In this document: in pieces, positions 44,684-51,443 of the stretch | Layout: every line of letters starts with the position of its first letter | Position numbering within the stretch: the stretch's first letter is position 1 | NCBI GenBank assembly: GCA_964353255.1 | Contig: CAYGVJ010000003.1 | Span: forward strand, 1 to 64,000 | Length of the DNA: 64,000 nucleotides | Source of the DNA: VFZS01 sp964353255 | GTDB lineage: Bacteria > Acidobacteriota > Terriglobia > Bryobacterales > Bryobacteraceae | Direction of reading: 5' to 3' | Program-made: the position numbers and the translations under genes | The notes under the pieces: model-generated | Database searches by the model: none | What the model saw: only the letters and a program-made list of their open reading frames with translations | Told to the model about the DNA's origin: nothing

Positions 44684-45967
44684 ATGAGCTGCTCAAGTGC
44701 GGATCGCATCTACGCCCGCTATCTGATCGAAACCGCGTTTCCGCTCGCGCAGGCGGCCGAGGTGATGGCCGGCGAGCAGTCGTCCGGGACCTTCGTGCGG
44801 GTTCCCGGCGAGACTGACGAGCTGCGCGAGAAGCACGCGGCGCGCGTGGAGAGCATCCAGGAACTCGACTCGACGAGCGTTCCTTCCCTGCCCGGCGCAG
44901 GGCTTCCGAAAGGGTCCACCGGACCGCCTGTGTATCGCCGGGCGGAGGTAGGGCTCTCCTGGCCGCTCTCGAACCTGGGCCCCTCGCTTCCCAACCTGCT
45001 GGCCACCGTGGCGGGGAATCTCTTCGAGCTCAAGCCCTTCTCCGGTCTGCGGCTGCTGGATGTGAAGTTGCCGGAGGCGTTTCTTGACGCCTACCTGGGG
45101 CCGCAGTTCGGGGTCGAGGGCACGCGGCAACTCGCCGGCGTGGAGCGGGTGCCCCTGGTCGGCACGATCATCAAGCCCAGCGTCGGCCTGTCCCCCGAGG
45201 CCACCGCGGAGCTGGTGCGGCGCCTGGTCGAAGCGGGGATCGACTTCATCAAGGATGACGAGCTGCAAGGCGACGGCCCCCACTGCCCCTTCGAGCGGCG
45301 TCTGGCGGCGGTGATGCGCGTCATCAACGACCACGCCGATCGCACCGGCAAGAAGGTGATGTACGCCTTCAACGTTACGGGGGAGATCGACCAGATGCTG
45401 CACCGGCACGACCAGGTGGCGGCGGCAGGCGGCACGTGCGTGATGGTGAGCATGAATAGCGTGGGGCTGCCCGCGCTCGCACACCTGCGGCGGCACGCGC
45501 GGCTGGCGATTCACGGGCATCGCAACGGCTGGGGGATGTACAGCCGTCACCCGCTGCTGGGGATGAGCTACCTGGCCTATCAAAAATTCTGGCGCCTGGC
45601 CGGAGTCGATCACATGCACGTGAACGGGTTGCGCAACAAGTTCTCGGAGGATGACGATTCGGTGATCGCCTCGGCGCGGGAATGCCTGACGCCAATGTTC
45701 CGGACGCCCGGCCGAGGCTGCGAGATCATGCCGGTCTTCTCCTCGGGCCAGTGGGCGGGCCAGGCGCCCGAGACCTGGCGGCGGCTCGGCTCGACCGATC
45801 TCATCTACGCTTGCGGCGGCGGCATCATGGCCCACCCCGGAGGCGTCGCTGCCGGCGTTCTCAGCATCCGCCAGGCCTGGGAGGCGGCGATCTCGGGGCA
45901 ACCGCTGGAGGAGTATGCCCGCCAGCATCCCGAATTGGAGCAGGCTTTGAAGAGGTTCGGCGGATGA
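44684..45967 (+). CDS. oiaX: RuBisCO-like protein, probable 3-oxo-isoapionate-4-phosphate transcarboxylase/hydrolase
   Basis: This 427-aa protein belongs to the form IV RuBisCO-like family: LVGTIIKPSVGLSP (Lys164), GIDFIKDDELQGD (Lys190 at the carbamylated-Lys position), AIHGHRNGWG (about 276-284), and a C-terminal CGGGIMAHPGG phosphate loop. Known RuBisCO-like enzymes include MtnW and OiaX. The pairing with a DUF1537 kinase and a PGDH_C dehydrogenase is the D-apionate arrangement, in which OiaX converts 3-oxo-isoapionate 4-phosphate to 3-phosphoglycerate and glycolate. Function is thus inferred from context plus family. GGGGGAG lies before the ATG. It overlaps the next gene by 4 bases (ATGA) and is divergent from the hybrid regulator. 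Confidence 0.82.
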   Translation: MSCSSADRIYARYLIETAFPLAQAAEVMAGEQSSGTFVRVPGETDELREKHAARVESIQELDSTSVPSLPGAGLPKGSTGPPVYRRAEVGLSWPLSNLGPSLPNLLATVAGNLFELKPFSGLRLLDVKLPEAFLDAYLGPQFGVEGTRQLAGVERVPLVGTIIKPSVGLSPEATAELVRRLVEAGIDFIKDDELQGDGPHCPFERRLAAVMRVINDHADRTGKKVMYAFNVTGEIDQMLHRHDQVAAAGGTCVMVSMNSVGLPALAHLRRHARLAIHGHRNGWGMYSRHPLLGMSYLAYQKFWRLAGVDHMHVNGLRNKFSEDDDSVIASARECLTPMFRTPGRGCEIMPVFSSGQWAGQAPETWRRLGSTDLIYACGGGIMAHPGGVAAGVLSIRQAWEAAISGQPLEEYARQHPELEQALKRFGG

Positions 45968-47247
45968 GCGGGCTGCTGCTCTCCTATTACGGCGACGATT
46001 TCACCGGCTCGACCGACGCGCTGGAGGCGCTCGCCGCCAACGGCGTCACCAGCGTGCTGTTTCTGAGGCGGCCGGACGAGGCCCAACTGGCGCGCTTCAG
46101 CGACTGCCAGGCGGTAGGGCTGGCGGGCGTCAGCAGGAGCAAGAGCCCGGCGTGGATGCGGGAGAACCTGCCGGCGATCTTCCGGCGCCTGAAGGAGCTG
46201 GGCGCGCCGATCTGCCAGTACAAGGTGTGCTCCACCTTCGACAGCTCTCCGGAGATCGGAAGCATCGGGCAGGCGCTCGAAATCGGCCAGGAAGTCTTCG
46301 GAAATCCCTACGTGCCGGTGGTGGTGGGGGTGCCGGTGCTGGGCCGCTACGTACTGTTCGGCCACCTGTTCGCCAGAGCCGGGACGGCCACCTACCGCAT
46401 CGACCGCCACCCTACGATGAAGTGCCATCCGGTGACGCCGATGACGGAGAGCGATCTGCGGCTGCATCTGGCGGGGCAGACCGCGCGGAAGATCGGGTTG
46501 GTGGACATCCTGGCGGTTTCGAGCGGAGGAGCCGAACGGCAGTTGGAGGCACTGTTGCGGGAGGGGACGCAAGCAGTGATTTTCGACGGGCTCGACGAGA
46601 GGTCGCTCGAGGAGATTGGGCGCGTGATCTGGACGCGCCGCCCGACGCCGCAGACGTTTGTGGTGGGTGCCTCGGGCCTGAACTACGCGCTGATCGAGCA
46701 CTGGCGTGCCGCGGGATCTTTGCCGCCCAAGCCCGAGTTTCCCGATCCCGGCCCGGTGGAGCGGCTGGTCGTGGTTTCCGGGAGTTGCTCGCCGGTGACC
46801 GAGCGGCAGATCCGGTGGGCGCTGGCCAACGGCTTCACCGGCGTGCCGGTCGAGCCTGGGCGAGCCGTCGAGGGCGCGCGGGCGGAGGCGCTGGCCGCGC
46901 TGGCGGCGGGGCGCAGCGTAGTGCTGTACACCGCGCTGGGTCCGTCGGACCGCCGCGACGGCGTGGTTGGCGAGCAACTCGGCGAACGGCTTGGAACGAC
47001 CCTGTGGGAATTGCTGGAGCGTTCGGGTGTCCGGCGGGCGGTGGTGGCGGGCGGAGACACGGCCAGCCACGCCGGGCAGCAGCTCGGGGTCTACGCCCTC
47101 AGCGTGCTCAGGCCGCTCGATCCGGGCACGCCGTTGTGCCGCGGGTACTCGGACGACCCGCGACTGGATGGCCTCGAGCTGGTGTTCAAAGGGGGACAAA
47201 TCGGCGCGGAAGATTTCTTCGGCGTCGTGCGGAGAGGCAAACGATGA
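45964..47247 (+). CDS. oiaK: DUF1537 (four-carbon acid sugar kinase family), probable 3-oxo-isoapionate kinase
   Basis: This 427-aa protein starts in an ATGA overlap. It is recognised by YYGDDFTGSTDALEALAANG at the N-terminus, QYKVCSTFDSSPEIGSIG (about 83-100) in the substrate domain, and VVVSGSCSPVTERQI, VVAGGDTASHAGQQLG and FKGGQIGAEDFFG in the C-terminal nucleotide-binding domain. Family members OtnK, DtnK and OiaK phosphorylate sugar acids. The frame continues far upstream inside the RuBisCO-like gene, but translational coupling supports this start. In context it should make the 4-phosphate substrate of the RuBisCO-like protein. Confidence 0.8.
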   Translation: MSGLLLSYYGDDFTGSTDALEALAANGVTSVLFLRRPDEAQLARFSDCQAVGLAGVSRSKSPAWMRENLPAIFRRLKELGAPICQYKVCSTFDSSPEIGSIGQALEIGQEVFGNPYVPVVVGVPVLGRYVLFGHLFARAGTATYRIDRHPTMKCHPVTPMTESDLRLHLAGQTARKIGLVDILAVSSGGAERQLEALLREGTQAVIFDGLDERSLEEIGRVIWTRRPTPQTFVVGASGLNYALIEHWRAAGSLPPKPEFPDPGPVERLVVVSGSCSPVTERQIRWALANGFTGVPVEPGRAVEGARAEALAALAAGRSVVLYTALGPSDRRDGVVGEQLGERLGTTLWELLERSGVRRAVVAGGDTASHAGQQLGVYALSVLRPLDPGTPLCRGYSDDPRLDGLELVFKGGQIGAEDFFGVVRRGKR

Positions 47248-48089
47248 CCACAATTACTTTGATGGGCGCGGGCGGCAAGATGGGCCTCCGCCTGACAGAC
47301 AATCTACGGAACACCGATTACGCGGTGCGGCACGTCGAGGTGAGCGAGCGCGGCCGAGCGGCGCTGGCCGAGCGCGGGATTGCCACTGTGCCGGTGGAGC
47401 AAGCCCTGGAGGGAAGCGAAGCCGTGATCCTGGCGTTGCCGGACAGACTCATTGGGCCAATCGCCACACAGCTCGCGCCGCGGTTCCGGCCGGGAACGAT
47501 GCTGATCGCGCTCGACATCGCCGCCGCGCTGGCCGGAGTGCTGCCCGAGCGCGACGACCTGTTCTACTTCGTCACGCACCCGTGCCATCCGTCGGTGTTC
47601 GGCCTGGAAACCGACCCGGCGGCGCAGCGCGACTTTTTCGGCTGCGCGCGCGCCAGGCAGAACATCGTCTGCTCGCTGGTGCAGGGCCCGGAGGAAGCCT
47701 ACGCCGCCGGCGAGGCGATCGCCCGAGCCATTTTCGCTCCGGTGCTCGCGGCCCACCGCTGCACGCCGGAGCAGATGGGCATCCTCGAGCCGGTGCTCTC
47801 CGAGACCGTGCTGGGCACCTGCCTGACCGTGGTGCGGGAAGCCATGGACGAAGCCATCCGCCGCGGCGTGCCCGCTGCGGCGGCCCGCGACTTCCTGCTC
47901 GGTCACATGAAGGTGGAGCTGGCGATCGTATTCCAGGAAGTCCCCGGCGCGGTGTTCTCGGACGGCGCCTTGAAGGCCATCGCCGAGGCCAAGCGCGCGC
48001 TGTTTCAACCGGACTGGAAGAAGGTCTTCGCGCCCGAGGCGATGATGCGCAGCGTGCGGGAGATTACGTCTCCTGGCCCACCAGCCTGA
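47244..48089 (+). CDS. apnO: PGDH_C-type NAD(P)-dependent dehydrogenase, probable D-apionate oxidoisomerase
   Basis: A 281-aa protein, again starting in an ATGA overlap. The Rossmann start is ITLMGAGGKMGLRLTDNL. A second domain with FFVTHPCHPSVFG-like sequence (YFVTHPCHPSVFGLETD, about 108-124) and KVELAIVFQEVPGAVFSDGALKAI matches the phosphogluconate-dehydrogenase-like C-terminal domain. ApnO oxidises D-apionate with carbon rearrangement to 3-oxo-isoapionate, which the two upstream gene products would then use. The last 68 bases of the gene recur at 48411-48478, so the C-terminal tail (ITSPGPPA) may have been altered by the duplication. Confidence 0.75.
   Translation: MTTITLMGAGGKMGLRLTDNLRNTDYAVRHVEVSERGRAALAERGIATVPVEQALEGSEAVILALPDRLIGPIATQLAPRFRPGTMLIALDIAAALAGVLPERDDLFYFVTHPCHPSVFGLETDPAAQRDFFGCARARQNIVCSLVQGPEEAYAAGEAIARAIFAPVLAAHRCTPEQMGILEPVLSETVLGTCLTVVREAMDEAIRRGVPAAAARDFLLGHMKVELAIVFQEVPGAVFSDGALKAIAEAKRALFQPDWKKVFAPEAMMRSVREITSPGPPA
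48022..48089. repeat. 68-bp direct repeat, copy 1
   Basis: This segment at the 3' end of the dehydrogenase gene is repeated at 48411-48478 with two mismatches. The two copies bracket the hicB-like gene. Confidence 0.8.
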
Positions 48090-48165
48090 GGCGGTCCAGT
48101 GAGGTGAGGCCCCCGTGCTCCTCCACGCGGTCAGACCAGTTGCAGGAACGGGCTCAGCACTTCAC

Positions 48166-48369
48166 TCAGACAACGAGCTCTCGGACTTCCGCGCTCTCAC
48201 TGAAGGCCAGATCATCGTCCACCGGCTCCAGATAGAGCTGTATCGCCTCGCGGATGTTTGCCAGGGCTGCCTCAGCCGTCTCTCCTTCGCTGATGCAGCC
48301 CGGAAGCGAAGGGACATAGACGGTATAGCCACCCTCGTCACTGGGCTCCAGCACCACCTGTAGGGTCAT
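48166..48369 (-). CDS. HicB-like antitoxin-family protein, orphan
   Basis: This 67-aa protein starts at the ATG at 48369 with GGGAGG four bases upstream. It is the partial RNase-H-like HicB fold: LQVVLEPSDEGGYTVYVPSLPGCISEGETAEAALANIREAI. HicB proteins neutralise the small HicA RNase and often carry a C-terminal DNA-binding domain, absent here. No hicA-sized frame with a double-stranded-RNA-binding-like motif lies on either side. It is bracketed by the 68-bp repeat, consistent with insertion between the dehydrogenase gene and vapC. Confidence 0.78.
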   Translation of the reverse strand: MTLQVVLEPSDEGGYTVYVPSLPGCISEGETAEAALANIREAIQLYLEPVDDDLAFSESAEVRELVV

Positions 48370-48410
48370 GTCGCCTCCCGCTCTTCGGGGTTTCAACTTC
48401 AGTATACGCG

Positions 48411-48478
48411 AGGTCTTCGCGCCTGAGGCGATGATGCGCAGCGTGCGGGAGATTACTTCTCCTGGCCCACCAGCCTGA
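48411..48478. repeat. 68-bp direct repeat, copy 2
   Basis: Copy 2 of 48022-48089, offset by 389 bases. It holds a remnant of the dehydrogenase 3' end fused to the 3' end of vapC. Confidence 0.8.
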
Positions 48479-48821
48479 CGAGTTCCTCGGCCGCGTGACA
48501 CAGCCGCCGATCCAGGGTCCACAACCGGCAGCCTGTCAGGAGCGCGGAGGCCAGCAGGTGGACGTCAACCCAGCCCAACCCGGTACCCGACAGACGCCGC
48601 TCTTCGATCAGACGCAGAACCTCTCCGTCTGAGGCCACCAGCGCCTGAGGAAGCCGCTTCAGGGCATCCAGGATCACAGCGCGCTGGCGCAGTTGGCCGC
48701 AGGCGATCTCCCCGACTACGAACGGGTGAGTCAGGATGCGGCCCTTCGCCAGCAGTTCCTGAAGCTGCGGGTTGGCGGCACGGAAGTGGCCCACCCACAC
48801 CGAAGTATCGGCGAGGATCAT
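48453..48821 (-). CDS. VapC-family PIN-domain toxin
   Basis: This 122-aa protein has the PIN ribonuclease layout: ILADTSVWVGHF (first acidic residue at about 4), HPFVVGEIACGQ (Glu about 40), LGWVDVHLLASALLTG (Asp about 85) and WTLDRRL (Asp about 102). VapC toxins cut tRNA or rRNA when not bound by their antitoxin. It overlaps the upstream vapB-like gene by 4 bases (ATGA). Its last codons lie inside copy 2 of the 68-bp repeat, so the original 3' end may have been remodelled. Confidence 0.85.
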   Translation of the reverse strand: MILADTSVWVGHFRAANPQLQELLAKGRILTHPFVVGEIACGQLRQRAVILDALKRLPQALVASDGEVLRLIEERRLSGTGLGWVDVHLLASALLTGCRLWTLDRRLCHAAEELVRLVGQEK

Positions 48822-49015
48822 TTGCGCCTTGAACGCCGCCGGGGAATCGGCCGTAGGCCCGGCTCCGTGCCCCCAAGAGCCGCCAGGCGTCGCCCGCTCT
48901 CGCGGGTGACCAGGGCTTGAAGGCCGGCGTGCACGAGCGCCGTCTTCCGGGGGATGCCGGTCAGCTCGCGGGCCTTTGCGAGCAGCTCATCATCGAGTAT
49001 GAGCGTAGTCCTCAT
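48818..49015 (-). CDS. VapB-family antitoxin
   Basis: This 65-aa protein starts at the ATG at 49015; the frame opens 12 codons earlier. RTTLILDDELLAKARELTG forms the ribbon-helix-helix DNA-binding arm of type II VapB antitoxins (MazE/Arc-like), and a basic tail ends the protein. It binds VapC and represses the shared promoter. Three direct TATGCAC repeats overlap its start region and are the likely binding sites. Confidence 0.82.
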   Translation of the reverse strand: MRTTLILDDELLAKARELTGIPRKTALVHAGLQALVTRESGRRLAALGGTEPGLRPIPRRRSRRK

Positions 49016-49044
49016 ATGCACTATTATGCACCTATTGTATGCAC
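49015..49044. promoter_or_regulatory. vapBC operator with three TATGCAC repeats
   Basis: TATGCAC occurs at 49015-49021, 49025-49031 and 49038-49044, overlapping a likely -10 box (TACAAT on the minus strand) just before vapB. This is expected for ribbon-helix-helix autoregulation. Confidence 0.5.
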
Positions 49045-49081
49045 AACGCAAGAAGCCCGGGCTTGTCGCGGGTTTGGGAGA

Positions 49082-49501
49082 CTACTTCTGCTCGCCCGCC
49101 AGCCTGATCTCCGCGCCTTCGTCGATGGCGACCGCCGGGCCTTTCACCACCACGGTGCCGCGCGCGACGCTCACCGGCTGCTCCAGGTCGTCCAGGCCGG
49201 CGTTTCCTTTGGAACTCACGACGCCGGTGACTTCCGTCTGAATCGGGACGGTCTTGCCGGCGAAGCGCAGCGTGTGGAAACTGAAACGCAACCTGCCGCC
49301 TTCGGCCTCTTCGACGGCTCCCTCCAGGCGGCCGCCCCGCAGCGCCACCGGAGAAATCACCACTGCCCCGACCTTATCGCCCTTCCGGCTGGTCTTGCTG
49401 CTGAGGGAATCGCTCAGCTTGACCAGGAACTTGGTGCCCTGGGGAACAGTCTGTGACCACAGCGATGCGGACAGCACGAGAATGGCAATCAGGCTCTTCA
49501 T
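49082..49501 (-). CDS. Small secreted protein of unknown function
   Basis: This 139-aa protein has a signal peptide (SLIAILVLSASLWSQ) and a beta-rich body: TVPQGTKFLVKLSDSLSSKTSRKGDKV, then SPVALRGGRLEGAVEEAEGG and FHTLRFAGKTVPIQTEV. Proteins with this layout are frequent in acidobacterial genomes and have no defined role. It starts immediately after the MFS gene and is the last gene of the minus-strand operon headed by the 58935 receptor, or a separate unit. Confidence 0.6.
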   Translation of the reverse strand: MKSLIAILVLSASLWSQTVPQGTKFLVKLSDSLSSKTSRKGDKVGAVVISPVALRGGRLEGAVEEAEGGRLRFSFHTLRFAGKTVPIQTEVTGVVSSKGNAGLDDLEQPVSVARGTVVVKGPAVAIDEGAEIRLAGEQK

Positions 49502-49502
49502 G

Positions 49503-50747
49503 TTATTGCTCCATTGCGGTCAGGGGCCGCGTGGGATCGATACGCGAGAATAGCACGGCGCTCGCCATGAGCATGCCGGCGATCAGAAACAGCGGGGCGT
49601 GGTAGCTTCCCGTGGCCTTGACGATATAGCCGAACAGCACGGTGCAGATGAAGCCGCCGAACTGGCCGGAGGTGTTCATCACCCCGGTGACCACGCCGGC
49701 GTGCCTGGCGCCCACGTCCAGGCAGATGGCCCAGGCGCAGGGGAGCATCAGGTCCATGACCCCGAAGCCCAAAGAGGAGAGAACCACCACGGTTGTCTTG
49801 TCATGGTTTAGCGCCGTGCCCAGGACCAGCAGGGCGGTTACCGCGAGGCTGGCCACCCCGAGCCAGCGGCGCCCGGCGCGCAGTCCCCAGCGGCGCACCA
49901 GGCGGTCGCTGGCGAATCCGCCGAGGAGGTTGCCGCCCGTACCGAGCAAAAAGGGCAGGGTAGCGAAGATGCCCATCTCTGCCACGCTGAGCCCGACGCC
50001 GCGGACCAAATAGGTGGGAAACCAGGAGAAATAGTACCAGGGTCCCCAGACGTAGCACCAGTACATGGCCACGATCAGCCACAACTGCCGGCTGCGGAAA
50101 AGCGATCTCCAGGGCACGGCGGCGTGCAACGAAGTGGCGTGGGCGGGGCCGATCTCCTCTAATTCCTGAGGCGTGATGCCCGGCTGCCGGCGGCAGTCGT
50201 CGCGAAACCAGAACCACCAGGCGGTAGCCCAGACCGTGCCGACCAGCCCAAAGATGAAGAACGCGGCCCGCCAGCCCAACGCCGCCTGGATGGGGACCAC
50301 CAGAAGCGGGGCCAGAGCGCCTCCGAAGCGGCTGGCGCCCCAGACGAAGCCCTGGGCGCGCGCTCGCTCGCGGCTGGGGAACCAGCGGGCGATGACGCCG
50401 GAGGCGTTGGGGTACGCGCCGGCTTCCCCTGCCCCGAACAGCGCTTGGGTCACCAGCAGGTTGATGAAGCTTCTCGCCGTGCCCGTCAGACAGGTGAAAA
50501 CCGACCACCAAAGGACTATGCGGGTGAGCACCTTGCGCTGGCCGATGCGGTCGCCCATCGCGCCGGAGGGGATCTCGAACACGCCGTACGCCAGGACAAA
50601 AGCGCCCAGGACCCAGCCCCACAAGTGGGGCGGGATGCCCAGGTCCTGCTGCATCCTAGGGCTGCTGACGGCGATGCACAGGCGGTCGAGGAAGGTGATG
50701 GTCCCCAGGCTGGCGAGGAACAGCAGAACGATGTGGCGTTTTCTCAA
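49503..50747 (-). CDS. MFS transporter, anion:cation symporter (hexuronate-like) type
   Basis: This 414-aa protein starts at a TTG with GAGGT six bases upstream. Twelve membrane helices are visible. The conserved loop MGDRIGQRKVLTRIVLWWS and the second-half RRWGLRAGRRWLGV place it in the MFS. TFLDRLCIAVSSPRM after helix 1 and a large fraction of ACS-family features suggest an organic anion or sugar-acid importer. Lying behind the racemase and DUF5060 genes, it could import an acidic sugar released from pectin, for example apionate, galacturonate or aceric acid (inference). It is 15 bases from the racemase-like gene. Confidence 0.82.
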   Translation of the reverse strand: MRKRHIVLLFLASLGTITFLDRLCIAVSSPRMQQDLGIPPHLWGWVLGAFVLAYGVFEIPSGAMGDRIGQRKVLTRIVLWWSVFTCLTGTARSFINLLVTQALFGAGEAGAYPNASGVIARWFPSRERARAQGFVWGASRFGGALAPLLVVPIQAALGWRAAFFIFGLVGTVWATAWWFWFRDDCRRQPGITPQELEEIGPAHATSLHAAVPWRSLFRSRQLWLIVAMYWCYVWGPWYYFSWFPTYLVRGVGLSVAEMGIFATLPFLLGTGGNLLGGFASDRLVRRWGLRAGRRWLGVASLAVTALLVLGTALNHDKTTVVVLSSLGFGVMDLMLPCAWAICLDVGARHAGVVTGVMNTSGQFGGFICTVLFGYIVKATGSYHAPLFLIAGMLMASAVLFSRIDPTRPLTAMEQ

Positions 50748-50762
50748 GCCGAGACCTCGTCG

Positions 50763-51443
50763 TCAGAGGGCGGCCTGTCGGGCGGCAAAGAGGACCTCGC
50801 GGGCGCGGGCGATGGCCAGGCCGGGGCTGGAGAGCACGGGCTTGGTGCGCACGTCGCGTGGAATCCGCTCCACCACGCCCGCCATCGAGGCCTGGGCCAG
50901 CACGACCACGTCCACGGTGTGGATGAGCCGAGCCAGCGCGGCGGTGACGATGTGGTCATGAGTCTCATTGTCGCCCGCGATCACCGCGTCAAAGGCCCCG
51001 TCGCAAAGACACGGCACCACGTCGATCCGGCGCGACTGAGCTGCCGCGGTCTCGCGCAGCAGCGCCACGGTAGGCTCCAGGGTCGTGCGCAGGGTGGCCA
51101 TCACGCCGATGCGGGTGCCCTGCCGCACGGCCTCTTCCGCCATGGCCTCGTCCACGCGCAGCACGGGAAAATCGAAGACTTCGCGGGCGACCGGCACGGC
51201 GGGGCCGATCGAAGAGCAGGTCACCAGCACGGCATCTGCGCCGGCGTCGCGGGCGTTCTGGATCAGCGCCAGCACACGCCGCACCGTGGCCTTCGCCAGG
51301 CTCTGCGCGGCGACGGTGTTCTTGATCAGGCTTTCGTCCACGGTGTGAAAGATCGCGACGTCAGGGATCATCTGCTCGCACAGCTCGGAGAACATCGGGA
51401 TCAGCACGTGGCTGGTGTGGAGCAGCGCCAAAGTCTGAGGCAT
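50763..51443 (-). CDS. Asp/Glu/hydantoin racemase-family protein
   Basis: This 226-aa protein is read from the ATG at 51443, with AAAGGA six bases upstream. The fold carries two Cys-based active-site motifs: AVLVTCSSIGPAV (Cys near residue 73) and, later, VVLAQASMAGVV where the second Cys is replaced by Ala/Ser. The missing second Cys suggests a maleate-isomerase/decarboxylase-like or one-base reaction rather than a classical racemase. It overlaps the stop of the DUF5060 gene by one base (TGATG), so it is translationally coupled, which implies a role in metabolising the released sugar. Confidence 0.7.
   Translation of the reverse strand: MPQTLALLHTSHVLIPMFSELCEQMIPDVAIFHTVDESLIKNTVAAQSLAKATVRRVLALIQNARDAGADAVLVTCSSIGPAVPVAREVFDFPVLRVDEAMAEEAVRQGTRIGVMATLRTTLEPTVALLRETAAAQSRRIDVVPCLCDGAFDAVIAGDNETHDHIVTAALARLIHTVDVVVLAQASMAGVVERIPRDVRTKPVLSSPGLAIARAREVLFAARQAAL

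Noticed and set aside
48090..48165. Possible hicA gene next to the hicB-like gene
   Set aside because: Only about 75 bases are available and no double-stranded-RNA-binding-like frame of 55-85 codons occurs on either side.
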